Shown here in pieces: positions 1 through 8,065 of a stretch of 43,374 nt of DNA; positions within the stretch are counted from its first letter, which is position 1; every line of letters begins with the position of its first letter. Made by a program: the position numbers and the translations under genes. The stretch covers positions 1 to 43,374 of the forward strand of contig CAZJHD010000036.1 in the NCBI GenBank assembly GCA_964545855.1, in the 5' to 3' direction. Under the pieces are notes generated by a model that searched no databases, was not told the origin of the DNA, and saw nothing but the letters and a program-made list of their open reading frames with translations. Source of the DNA: CAZJHD01 sp964545855. GTDB lineage: Bacteria > Planctomycetota > UBA1135 > JACQFD01.

Positions 1-867
1 GGCGCCGGCGCCCACGAGCGTGTGGAGCTCGTCGATGAAGAGGACGATCGCCCCCTCGGCCGTCGTGACCTCCTTCAACACGGCCTTCAGGCGCTCCTCG
101 AACTCGCCGCGGTACTTCGCGCCGGCGAGGAGCGCGCCGATGTCGAGCGCCATCACGCGCTTGCCCTTGAGCCCCTCGGGCACGTCGCCCTCGACGATGC
201 GCCGCGCGAGACCCTCGGCGATCGCCGTTTTGCCGACGCCCGGCTCGCCGATGAGCACGGGATTGTTCTTCGTGCGCCGCGAGAGCACCTGGATCACGCG
301 CCGGATCTCCTCGTCGCGGCCGATCACGGGATCGAGCTTCCCCTTGCGCGCGAGCTCGGTCAGGTCCTTCGCGTACTTGGAGAGCGCCTGGAACTTCGAC
401 TCGGCATCCTGATCGGTCACGCGGTGGGGGCCGCGCAGCTCCTCCACGCGCTTGCGCGCATCGGCCTTCTGGAAGCCCGCTGTCCTCAGCAGATCCGCGA
501 GAGCGCCGCGCTTGCGGCCGATCATCGCGAGGAAGAGATGATCGACCGAGACGAACTCGTCCTTCATGTCGCGGGCGAGATCGAAGGCGGCTTCGAGCGT
601 CTCCTTCAGCTCCGCCGAGAGATACACCTGGCCATCGCCGCCGCGCACGGTGGGCAGCTTTTCAACGAGCGCGCGCGCCGAAGCGAGGAGCCGCTCGGGA
701 TCGCCGCCCATGCGCCGCACGAGCGTCGGAACGAGACCTTCCGCCTGCTCCAGCAGAGCCACGAGCAAGTGCTCACACTCGAGGGCCTGGTGGCCCTTCG
801 ACTCGGCGAGCTTGCGAGCGGAATCGGCCGCCTCTTGGGCGCGGATGGTCAGTCGGTCGAGCTTCAC
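1..867 (-). CDS. clpB: ATP-dependent disaggregase ClpB, N-terminal 289 residues (cut by window edge)
   Basis: Hsp100 AAA+ chaperone that, with DnaK, extracts proteins from aggregates in the cytoplasm. The reverse strand reads from a GTG (codon for residue 1, then KLDRLTIRAQEAA) with a GGAGG six bases upstream, and stays open to base 1. Visible parts are the Clp N-domain repeats (about residues 1-145, with ALECEHLLVALL and VSVDHLFLAMIG), the linker ending LDPVIGRDEEIRRVIQVL, the first Walker A (GEPGVGKTAIAEGLA) and Walker B (AIVLFIDELHTLVGAGA), where the window ends. Full-length ClpB is about 860 residues, so roughly two thirds, including the middle domain and second AAA module, lie outside. 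ClpB is preferred over ClpA/ClpC because of the N-domain and the FQALSKYAKDLTELARKGKLD linker. The 3' end cannot be judged here. Confidence 0.96.
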   Translation of the reverse strand, partial: MKLDRLTIRAQEAADSARKLAESKGHQALECEHLLVALLEQAEGLVPTLVRRMGGDPERLLASARALVEKLPTVRGGDGQVYLSAELKETLEAAFDLARDMKDEFVSVDHLFLAMIGRKRGALADLLRTAGFQKADARKRVEELRGPHRVTDQDAESKFQALSKYAKDLTELARKGKLDPVIGRDEEIRRVIQVLSRRTKNNPVLIGEPGVGKTAIAEGLARRIVEGDVPEGLKGKRVMALDIGALLAGAKYRGEFEERLKAVLKEVTTAEGAIVLFIDELHTLVGAGA

Positions 868-930
868 GGGTACCTCCGAGAGGAGGCGTGCAGAAAGCAA
901 CGACGGTGCCGAGTTCGGGGCGCCCTGATG

Positions 931-945
931 CGTTGGAATCCAACG
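931..945. promoter_or_regulatory. 15-bp palindrome upstream of clpB (candidate operator)
   Basis: CGTTGGAATCCAACG is a perfect 7+1+7 inverted repeat lying 64 bases upstream of the clpB start, in the 227-base gap between clpB and the end of the next minus-strand gene. Its position suits an operator or promoter-overlapping site for clpB. It is not a CIRCE element (TTAGCACTC-N9-GAGTGCTAA), and I see no convincing -35/-10 pair. Regulatory function is inference. Confidence 0.35.
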
Positions 946-1026
946 ACTTGGAGCGCCCTCGGCGCATCGGCTGCCAGGACGGCAGGTGCCCCCCGCGCCG
1001 CGCAGCCGCGTCCGTGGGAAACGAGC

Positions 1027-1060
1027 GGGGCCACCTCCGGCGATCGCCGGAAGCGGCCCC
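1027..1060 (-). terminator. Hairpin terminator after the dockerin gene
   Basis: GGGGCC and GGCCCC (1027-1032, 1055-1060) enclose the perfect palindrome CCGGCGATCGCCGG (1037-1050), giving a long GC-rich hairpin. It starts 34 bases past the stop of the minus-strand gene ending at 1095. Reading leftward it is followed by only a short T-rich patch (CTCGTTTCCC), so it may be an intrinsic terminator or a 3' stabilising hairpin. Confidence 0.55.
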
Positions 1061-1094
1061 TGGAGTCACTACGCGCCGAAGCGCGCGTCCTCGA

Positions 1095-3023
1095 TCAGTG
1101 GCAGACGCCCATGTTCGACCGGAGGATCTGGAGATCCGCCTCGTCGACCTTGCCGTCCTGGTTCAGGTCGGCGTCGGGATCCGACGTGCCGAACTTCGCC
1201 TTCAACAGCGTGCCGTCCGTCTCGTCGATCACGCCGTCCTTGTTGAGGTCGGCCGCGCAGTCGCCGAGGAGCCGGCCCTTCTCGACGGTGTCGGGCTCGA
1301 TGTTGTCCCAGGCAGGACCGGAGTGCTGCGCCGGGTCGTAATTCGTCCGGCTGCGCGTGATCTCGAAGGAGCCGCCCGTCGTGTAGTTCTTCCAGGGAGA
1401 GTCCTGGATCTGGACCCAGTTGCCGTCCTCGTTCTCCTTGAACTCGAGGATTCGTCCCATGTTCACGACGAAGAGGTTGCAGGCGTCGTCGAACTGGAGG
1501 CTCGAAGGCATGTCGACCCCCGGCAGCTTCACGATGACCGGCTTCTCGTCGGCGTTGCCTGTGGGCGAGCCGAGCGGGAGCTGCAGGATTCCCGGCGAGT
1601 ACTCGGCGGTGATCCAGAGCTTCGGGTTCGCGCACGGCGGGATCGCCATCGCGATCTGACCGTCCATCTCGAAGCCCTCGGGGAAGGACATCTGCATCGG
1701 ATCGTTCTGGAGCCCCTTGTCGAAGCAGAGCACCTTCTTCTCGTTCGCCGCCAGCACGAAGAGCTGATCGGTCTCGTCGTTGTACAGCATCTTGTTCAGG
1801 TACATGCCCGGCGAGGAGGACGCCGCGGTTCCGAACTCGATGCGGTCCGGATCGAAGCAGATGATCTTGTCGTCGGTGAGGATGTAGACGCTGCGGTCGC
1901 GGCCGACGCAGACCTGCTTCGCGTCCGGGATCTCGGTGAGGGGCTGGGTCTCCTTCGAGAGCAGGTCCGTGAGGTTGAGCATCACCTTCCCCGTCGTCGG
2001 GTTCTGCGTCAGCACCCAGGCCGACGACTGATCCGTGTTCAGCGCCGCCGCGACGATCTGGTTCCCCTGGGGGAGGAACACCTCGAGGAGGTCGGAGTCG
2101 AGCTGGCCGATCGGCTTGAAGGACTTGTTCGGCAGCACGAGCTTCAGGATCACGTCGGGGCCCGTGTTGATGAACGTGAGCCCGAACTTCGGCCGGATGG
2201 TGAGGTAGGAGTCGACGTAGGCGTTCTTCTCCTTCGCGGCGTCGTAGTTGAGCGACGTCATGAGCCGGAGACCCGAGGGGAACGATCCGACGACGACCAT
2301 CTGATTCGCCACGTTGTAGGACCTCGTGGTGAAGGCCGACTGGCTCAGCTTGTAGTTGGGATTCGAGCCGCTGTCGGGATCGTCGGCGGGGTCGCGCACC
2401 TGGAGCACCAGGCTGTTTCCGGCCGCTGCCGCCTTCACGAGCGTGACGGCGTGACCGCCGTCGCGGTCGAGGATCGGGATGCCGCCGATCTCGCCGACCT
2501 TCTCGTAGCGCCCATAGGCGAAGGCGACGATGCTTCCACCGATGGCGGACTGGCCGAGGTTCGACACCTTCGGCGCCCAGTTGCCGCCCGCGTAGTAGTG
2601 ATTGACGGTGAACAGGCCGTAGGGCGCGACCCACGTCTTCGCCCCGTTGAACCAGCCGTTGCCGTTCGTCCCATTGCTCGCGCTCGTGTTCATGAGCGCG
2701 CCCATCACGGCGAGGTTCAAGGAGCCCGGGTTGTAGAAGCCGGGCAGCGCCCAGTAGCCGTTCCCCGGCGGGAGGAACGAGTAGCCGTGGTTCGCCGCGT
2801 AGATCATCAGGTTCAGCGTGCTCGTCGGCACGCAGTACATGGATCCGTCGCCGGCGAGGCCGAGGATGCCGCTGCCGGCCATGCGGCGCTGGTCGAGGTC
2901 GGGCATGTGCTTGACCTCGTAGACGAAGTTGCTGCTGCTGGCCCAGGCGGCGCTCTTCACGTCGAGCGTCGAGGGCGCGACGGCGAGCAGGCCCGCCGCG
3001 AGCAAGGAGAGGGAGGAGAGCAT
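1095..3023 (-). CDS. Secreted protein with C39-like papain-fold domain and C-terminal dockerin type I
   Basis: 642-residue exported protein. ATG at 3023 gives a short signal peptide (MLSSLSLLAAGLLAVAPS) and has GAGGA eight bases upstream; longer readings lack a signal. Residues about 55-215 resemble C39-like cysteine peptidases: Cys64 in GSMYCVPTS, His191 in DGGHAVTLV and Asp211 in VRDPADD fit a C-H-D triad, though the usual CGPTS is CVPTS. Residues about 280-560 look like a beta-propeller or lectin-like region (QVCVGRDRSVYILTDD), which I cannot name. The last 60 residues are a dockerin with two calcium loops (DLNKDGVIDETD, DLNQDGKVDEAD). Planctomycete dockerin proteins are common without known cohesin partners. 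Peptidase activity is inferred from motif positions only. A strong hairpin follows the stop. Confidence 0.85.
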   Translation of the reverse strand: MLSSLSLLAAGLLAVAPSTLDVKSAAWASSSNFVYEVKHMPDLDQRRMAGSGILGLAGDGSMYCVPTSTLNLMIYAANHGYSFLPPGNGYWALPGFYNPGSLNLAVMGALMNTSASNGTNGNGWFNGAKTWVAPYGLFTVNHYYAGGNWAPKVSNLGQSAIGGSIVAFAYGRYEKVGEIGGIPILDRDGGHAVTLVKAAAAGNSLVLQVRDPADDPDSGSNPNYKLSQSAFTTRSYNVANQMVVVGSFPSGLRLMTSLNYDAAKEKNAYVDSYLTIRPKFGLTFINTGPDVILKLVLPNKSFKPIGQLDSDLLEVFLPQGNQIVAAALNTDQSSAWVLTQNPTTGKVMLNLTDLLSKETQPLTEIPDAKQVCVGRDRSVYILTDDKIICFDPDRIEFGTAASSSPGMYLNKMLYNDETDQLFVLAANEKKVLCFDKGLQNDPMQMSFPEGFEMDGQIAMAIPPCANPKLWITAEYSPGILQLPLGSPTGNADEKPVIVKLPGVDMPSSLQFDDACNLFVVNMGRILEFKENEDGNWVQIQDSPWKNYTTGGSFEITRSRTNYDPAQHSGPAWDNIEPDTVEKGRLLGDCAADLNKDGVIDETDGTLLKAKFGTSDPDADLNQDGKVDEADLQILRSNMGVCH

Positions 3024-3152
3024 GGAGGAGTCCTCAGGAAGGAAGGAGGGACGATGGACCGGCGGGGGCGAAGCCGCCCGCCGAGGGATCCATCCGGGCC
3101 CCGATGGCTCTGTTTCATCGATTCCGCCGCCGACTCCGGCCGTGGGCCGCGT

Positions 3153-3258
3153 CGAGACTGGCCCCGATTCATTCACAGGGCCTCTCGCGCCCTCGAAGGG
3201 TGACCGGTCCGTCGCTCCGCGGTCCCTGGGTTGATGCACCAATTCGGGGCCAGTCTCG
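3153..3258. repeat. Inverted repeat in the 338-bp divergent intergenic region 3024-3361
   Basis: GAGACTGGCCCCGA (3154-3167) recurs inverted as TCGGGGCCAGTCTC (3244-3257), 14 perfect pairs extendable by C3153-G3258, with 76 bases between the arms. The arms could form one large stem-loop or be a pair of operator half-sites serving the divergent dockerin and REC-EAL genes. Nothing else in 3024-3361 is recognisable, apart from Shine-Dalgarno-like GGAGG and CGGAG just before 3362. Confidence 0.5.
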
Positions 3259-3361
3259 GCTGCGTCACTCAAGGCGGGAGGCCCCGGACGCCGACCTTCC
3301 GAGGGGCCCGAGAGGAGGGGGAGGGGCAGGGCGCCACCTCCGGAGGACTCGCGGAGACTCG

Positions 3362-4576
3362 ATGGCATCCAGCACGTCCACTTCGTCGACCACGCCGCGA
3401 GAAACGCGGGTCCTGCTCGTCGACGACGAGCCCGAAGTGACGCGGGCGATCCAGGTCGCGCTCCGCAAGCAGCCCTTCTCCCTCGAGTGCGCCGACTCGG
3501 GCGCGCGCGCGCTCGAGCTCCTGGCCGCGCGGCCCTTCGACGCCGTCGTCTCCGACGAGCGCATGCCGGGAATGCCCGGCTCGGAGCTCCTCACCATCGT
3601 GCGCGAGCGCCATCCCGACACGGCTCGCATCATCCTCTCGGGGCAGGCGAGCGTCGAAGCCGCCGTGGCCGCCATCAACTCGGCGCAGATCTTCCGCTTC
3701 CTGATCAAGCCGTGCGCGGCCGAGGAGATCGCCCTCACCATCCGCGAGGCGCTCGCCGCCCGCGACGAGAAGCGCCGATTCGAAGCGTGGAGCGCCGCCC
3801 AGGCTTCTCAGCATGCCGAGTCCGTGTCGCGGATCTTCGAGCGGGCGCTCGCGTCGCTCTGGATCGGTCAGCAGCCGATCTTCGAGGCGCGCACGAACCG
3901 ACTCTGCGGCTTCGAGGCGCTGCTCCGCAGCGACGATCCCGAGTTCGCCGAGCCTCCGTGCTTCTTCGCCTTGGCGCGTCGCCTCGGCCGAGCGGCGGAG
4001 GCGGGTCGTCACGTTCGCCTGCTCACGGCGGAGTCGATCGAGCGGGTGCCCACGAACGCGCTGGTGTTCGTGAACGTGAATCCGGAGGAGCTCGCGGACG
4101 AACGCCTGCTCGATGGACGCGACGAGATCGCGCGCTTCGCGAGTCGAGTCGTCCTCGAGATCACCGAGCGCGAATCGCTCACGTCGCAGACGAATCTCGT
4201 CGGCGTCGTGGGAAGGCTCCGTGAGCAGGGCTTCCGCATCGCGCTCGACGACCTGGGGGCCGGCTACAGCGGATTGACGAGCCTCGCCCTCGTGCTGCCC
4301 GATCTCGTGAAGTTCGACATGGATCTCGTGCGCGGCATCGACCTCTCGCCGACGAAGCGAACGCTGGTCGCATCGCTGGTGGCGATGTGCAGCAAGCTCG
4401 GCATTCGAACGCTCGCCGAGGGGGTCGAGTCGCCGAGCGAGCGCGACACCCTCGAGTCCCTGGGATGCGATTTCCTCCAGGGGTTCCTCCTTGGGCGCCC
4501 GAGCCGGACGTTCTCGACGGCCCCGATTTCGGGAGAGCCTGCATGCGTGGATTCCAACTTCATCCGGAGAGTCTGA
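3362..4576 (+). CDS. Response regulator with REC and EAL (c-di-GMP phosphodiesterase) domains
   Basis: 404-residue cytoplasmic protein predicted to hydrolyse cyclic-di-GMP under phosphorelay control. ATG at 3362 follows CGGAG by six bases. The REC domain (about 13-130) keeps the acidic pair Asp21/Asp22, phospho-acceptor Asp65 (VVSDERMPG), the Ser of LSGQ and Lys116 (LIKPC). The EAL domain (about 160-395) shows EALLR (Glu185), VFVNVNPEEL, EITERE, ALDDLGAGYSGL, LVKFDMDLVRGI, LAEGVES and the terminal DFLQGFLLGRP. These are the usual metal-binding and catalytic positions, so activity is likely. It heads a tight cassette: its stop is two bases before the next start. The histidine kinase at 5702 is the obvious phosphodonor. 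Confidence 0.92.
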   Translation: MASSTSTSSTTPRETRVLLVDDEPEVTRAIQVALRKQPFSLECADSGARALELLAARPFDAVVSDERMPGMPGSELLTIVRERHPDTARIILSGQASVEAAVAAINSAQIFRFLIKPCAAEEIALTIREALAARDEKRRFEAWSAAQASQHAESVSRIFERALASLWIGQQPIFEARTNRLCGFEALLRSDDPEFAEPPCFFALARRLGRAAEAGRHVRLLTAESIERVPTNALVFVNVNPEELADERLLDGRDEIARFASRVVLEITERESLTSQTNLVGVVGRLREQGFRIALDDLGAGYSGLTSLALVLPDLVKFDMDLVRGIDLSPTKRTLVASLVAMCSKLGIRTLAEGVESPSERDTLESLGCDFLQGFLLGRPSRTFSTAPISGEPACVDSNFIRRV

Positions 4577-4578
4577 AG

Positions 4579-5697
4579 ATGCTCACTGAAACGCTTCTCT
4601 CGGTGCGCCGTGGATCGTCCCATGCCTCCGACGAGCGCCGCGCCGTCGCCGAGATTCGCCAGCGGATCCACCGCGCGGACGAGCGCGTCGTCCTGTTCTT
4701 CTGCTCTCCGACGTACGACCTTCCGAAGCTCGCCGCCGAGCTGCGCGCGGCCTTCGATGCGCCCTGCATCGGGTGCACGACCGCGGGCGAGCTCGGACCC
4801 GAGGGCTTCTCGTCGAAGGGCATCTCCGCCGTGAGCCTCTCGGGCGATTTGAGCGTCCGCTGTCACGGCATCGACCTCGCGACCTGCGAGTCGGACGCCG
4901 TGCGCATCGCCGAGAGCGTGGGTGAGGAGCTCCGTCCGGACGCGCAGGCGAAGGCCTTCGGCTTCCTCCTGGTGGATGGACTCTCCCTCATGGAGGAGCG
5001 GCTCACGTCCGCGCTCTATCAGGCGCTCCCCCAGGTGCCGCTCGTCGGCGGATCGGCCGGCGACGACCTCTCGTTCCGCAAGACACACGTCTTCGTCGAC
5101 GGGGAGTTCAGGAGCAACGCGGCAGTCTTCGCGGTCTTCCGCACGCGGATTCACTTCACGACCTTCAAGTTCGAGCACTTCGTGCCGGCGGGCCGGCCCT
5201 TCGTCGTCACGCGATCCGAGCCGGAGACGCGAATCATCCGTGAGATCGACGGGGAGCCGGCGGCCGCGGCCTACGCGAGACGTGTCGGAGTGGCGAAGAA
5301 GGATCTCGACTCCAAGGTGTTCTCCGCGAATCCGCTCCTGCTCGAGCTCGGGGGCGAGCTCTACATCCGCTCGATCTTCCGCGCCAACGCGGACGGAGGG
5401 CTCACGCTCCTCTGCGCGATCGAGGACGGCGTCGTCCTGACGCTGGGCCGCACGATCGACCCGATCCAGGCCGCCACCGATGCGTTCCAGCGCGTGCGCG
5501 ATCGCATCGGGAAACCGAGCGTCGTGTTCGGCTGCGATTGCATCCTGCGGCGTCTGGAGTTCGAGAACAGCGGGCTCCTCGAACCCATGGGGTCGATCCT
5601 CGCGGAGAACAACGTCGTCGGCTTCAGCACCTTCGGCGAGCAGTACAACGGGGTCCACGTCAACCAGACGTTCACGGGCGTCGCCCTCGGGAGCTAG
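4579..5697 (+). CDS. FIST-domain sensor protein
   Basis: 372-residue soluble protein with FIST_N (about 25-200: VVLFFCSPTYD, CIGCTTAGELGPEGF, VPLVGGSAGDDL) followed by FIST_C (about 210-365: NPLLLEL, VVFGCDCILRRL, NVVGFSTFGEQYNGVHVNQTFTGVAL). FIST modules are proposed intracellular small-ligand sensors, often coupled to histidine kinases or c-di-GMP proteins; the ligand is usually unknown and amino acids have been suggested. I chose ATG 4579, two bases after the previous stop and seven bases after GGAGAG. An in-frame ATG at 4543 with GGGAGAG upstream would overlap the previous gene by 34 bases and is a real alternative. Here the sensor is a separate polypeptide encoded immediately before the kinase, so it probably works by protein contact. 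Confidence 0.92.
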   Translation: MLTETLLSVRRGSSHASDERRAVAEIRQRIHRADERVVLFFCSPTYDLPKLAAELRAAFDAPCIGCTTAGELGPEGFSSKGISAVSLSGDLSVRCHGIDLATCESDAVRIAESVGEELRPDAQAKAFGFLLVDGLSLMEERLTSALYQALPQVPLVGGSAGDDLSFRKTHVFVDGEFRSNAAVFAVFRTRIHFTTFKFEHFVPAGRPFVVTRSEPETRIIREIDGEPAAAAYARRVGVAKKDLDSKVFSANPLLLELGGELYIRSIFRANADGGLTLLCAIEDGVVLTLGRTIDPIQAATDAFQRVRDRIGKPSVVFGCDCILRRLEFENSGLLEPMGSILAENNVVGFSTFGEQYNGVHVNQTFTGVALGS

Positions 5698-5701
5698 GGG
5701 C

Positions 5702-6823
5702 ATGACCCGGGCCGCGCCTCGCGTCGACGGCGACGAAGTCCTCGAGCTCACGCGCAAGCTCGAGGACGCCGAGCGCGCGCTGCAGGCGCGCGAGCGGACG
5801 ATGGCCGTCCTCATGGACCGCGTCCTCGAACGGCAGCGGACCCAGGCGTCGGCCTTCGCGTCCCTCGAGCAGAACGCCGCCCTGCAGAGAGTCGTGGAGC
5901 GGAAGACGCTCGAGCTCGAGGAGCAGAACCGCCGCCTCGAGACGGCCTATGCCGCCCTCGAGAGCGCCCAGGACGAGCTCCTCCAGAGACAGAAGCTCGA
6001 ATCGGTGGGCCGGCTCGCCTCGGGCATCGCGCACGAGATCAACACGCCGGTGCAATTCGTGACCGACAGCGTGACCTTCGTTCGCGACGGCGTCGTCGAG
6101 ATGCTCGCGCTGATCGACCGGCTCCTGGATCTCCACCGCTCGCTGGCGCAGGGCGCCGATGCGAAGGAGGCATCGGGAGCCGTCGCTGCGGCCGTGGAGG
6201 CCGCCGACCTCTCGTACCTCGTCGAGCATCTTCCGCCGGCTCTCGAGCGCTCCGTCGATGGGCTGCGTCGCGTCGCCGACATCGTTCGCTCCATCAAGGA
6301 CTTCGCGCACCCCGATCCGAGGGACATGGCGGCGGTCGACCTGAACCGGGCGGTGCAGAGCACGCTCACCGTCGCGCTGAACGAGTACAAGTACGTCGCG
6401 GACATCGAGACGAGCTTCGGGGAGATCCCGCCGGTCGTCTGTCACGGAGGCGAGGTCAATCAGGTGATCCTGAATCTCGTCGTGAACGCGGCGCACGCGA
6501 TCGCGGACGTGATGAAGGTGACCCAAAGGCGAGGGCGCATCACCGTGTCGACGGCCCTCGAGGGCACCGACGTCGTGATTCGAATCTCCGACACGGGACA
6601 CGGGATTCCCGAGGCGATCCGCCACAAGGTGTTCGAGCCCTTCTTCACGACGATGGAAGTGGGGCGTGGGACGGGCCAGGGGCTCGCCATCGCTCGCAAC
6701 GTCGTCGTGCAGAAGCACGGAGGCTCGCTCACCCACGAAGCGGCGGCACGGGGCGGAACGACGTTCGTCGTCCGGCTTCCGGTCGCGGGACCGCCGCGGC
6801 ACGACCGACCGGGGGATCCGTGA
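5702..6823 (+). CDS. Soluble sensor histidine kinase
   Basis: 373-residue kinase without membrane segments. Residues 10-100 are a charged coiled coil (LTRKLEDAERALQARERT, VVERKTLELEEQNRRLE). The dimerisation/phosphoacceptor region has His111 in GIAHEINTPVQF. The HATPase domain has the N box (VILNLVVNAAHAI), G1 (DTGHGIP), F box (FEPFFTT) and G2 (GTGQGLAIA). The HEINTPVQF variant is typical of bacterial kinases resembling group HPK4. No PAS, GAF or other input domain is present, so input probably comes from the FIST protein encoded four bases upstream. The stop overlaps the next gene's start (GTGA at 6820), suggesting translational coupling to its likely target, the REC-HDOD protein. Confidence 0.95.
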   Translation: MTRAAPRVDGDEVLELTRKLEDAERALQARERTMAVLMDRVLERQRTQASAFASLEQNAALQRVVERKTLELEEQNRRLETAYAALESAQDELLQRQKLESVGRLASGIAHEINTPVQFVTDSVTFVRDGVVEMLALIDRLLDLHRSLAQGADAKEASGAVAAAVEAADLSYLVEHLPPALERSVDGLRRVADIVRSIKDFAHPDPRDMAAVDLNRAVQSTLTVALNEYKYVADIETSFGEIPPVVCHGGEVNQVILNLVVNAAHAIADVMKVTQRRGRITVSTALEGTDVVIRISDTGHGIPEAIRHKVFEPFFTTMEVGRGTGQGLAIARNVVVQKHGGSLTHEAAARGGTTFVVRLPVAGPPRHDRPGDP

Positions 6824-8025
6824 AGCGCATCCTCTTCGTCGACGACGAGCCGCACGTCCTCTCGGGACTGGCGGACATGCTGCGGCGCGAGCGCAAGCAG
6901 TGGGACATGGTCTTCGCGAGCGGCGCGACCGCGGCGATCGCCGAGTTCGAGAAGGAGCCCTTCGACGTGGTCGTCTCGGACATGCGCATGCCCGGAATCG
7001 ACGGCGCCGAGCTCCTCCAGCTCGTGCGCGCGAAGTACCCGAGCGCGGCGCGCCTCATCCTGTCGGGTCAGTGCGACCGCGCGGCCATCCTGCGGGCCCT
7101 GCCCGTGGCTCAGCAGTTCCTGAGCAAGCCCGTCGATTCGACCGTGATTCGCGCCTCGATCGCGCGGATCCTCTCGCTCCGCGAGCGGCTCGAGGACGAG
7201 GGAGTGCGCCGCATCGTCGGCCACCTGGACCGGCTGCCATCGTTCCCGGACACGTACTGGAACCTCACGCGCGTGATGGGAGACGAGAGTGCATCCATCA
7301 AGGACGTCGCGAGAGTCGTGGAGCGCGACCCCGCGCTCTCGGCGAAGCTCCTGCAGCTCGCCAACTCCGCGTACTTCGGATCCGCCCGAGCCGTGACCTC
7401 GATCCAGGGAGCCGTGTCCTATCTCGGCGTCGAGATCCTGAGGTCGCTCACCCTCAGCGCGCACGTCTTCGCGTCGATCGAGAGCTCGCCGAGGGTCTCG
7501 GAGCTGCTGGGCGGGCTGCAGAAGCGCTCCTTCGACACGGCGCAGCTCTCGAAGCTCGTCGTGGAGGATCCGCGGCGCGCGGAGGACGCGTTCACGGCGG
7601 CTCTCGTGCACGACGTCGGGATGATCGTGCTCGCGGCGAACTTCCCCGACGAGGTGGCGCAGTCGATCGCTCGCGCGCATTCCACGGGGCGGTCCTTCGT
7701 CGCCGTCGAGGAGGAGCAGTTCGGTGCGTCGCACACCGACCTCGGAGCCTACCTGTTGGGCCTCTGGGGGCTCCCCTTCTCCATCGTGGAGACCGTCGCG
7801 CACCACCACGAGCCGCGACGCGTCCAGGAGGGCCCCGTGGACGTGCTGGCGGCCGTGCACCTGATGAGCGTGCTCTCGGCGATGGACCCGAAGGATCTCG
7901 ACGTGGCGCCCGAGGGTCTCGACCTGGAGTTCGTCGAGCGCGCCGGATTGAAGGGGAGCTACGCCGACTGGACCGAGCTCGTGCGGGCCCGGCCCTGGGA
8001 GACGGCCCGGAGCGGGAGTCGCTGA
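6820..8025 (+). CDS. Response regulator with REC and HDOD domains
   Basis: 401-residue regulator starting at a GTG that overlaps the kinase stop. REC domain about 1-120: DDEPHVLSG, phospho-acceptor Asp54 (VVVSDMRMPGIDG), LSGQ and Lys103 (FLSKPVD). HDOD domain about 130-330: LPSFPDTYWNLTRV, DVARVVERDPALSAKLLQLANSAYFG, SIQGAVSYLGVEILRSLTLS, and a preserved AALVHDVGMIVL followed by HTDLGAYLLGLWGLP and ETVAHHHEP. HDOD proteins usually lack phosphohydrolase activity and act as signalling scaffolds, often in c-di-GMP networks. Together with the EAL protein this cassette therefore has two response-regulator outputs for one kinase. A 40-base gap separates it from a convergent gene. Confidence 0.94.
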   Translation: MKRILFVDDEPHVLSGLADMLRRERKQWDMVFASGATAAIAEFEKEPFDVVVSDMRMPGIDGAELLQLVRAKYPSAARLILSGQCDRAAILRALPVAQQFLSKPVDSTVIRASIARILSLRERLEDEGVRRIVGHLDRLPSFPDTYWNLTRVMGDESASIKDVARVVERDPALSAKLLQLANSAYFGSARAVTSIQGAVSYLGVEILRSLTLSAHVFASIESSPRVSELLGGLQKRSFDTAQLSKLVVEDPRRAEDAFTAALVHDVGMIVLAANFPDEVAQSIARAHSTGRSFVAVEEEQFGASHTDLGAYLLGLWGLPFSIVETVAHHHEPRRVQEGPVDVLAAVHLMSVLSAMDPKDLDVAPEGLDLEFVERAGLKGSYADWTELVRARPWETARSGSR

Positions 8026-8065
8026 GCGTCGCGTGGCGCTCGCGCCGCGAGCCGAGCCTCCACCG

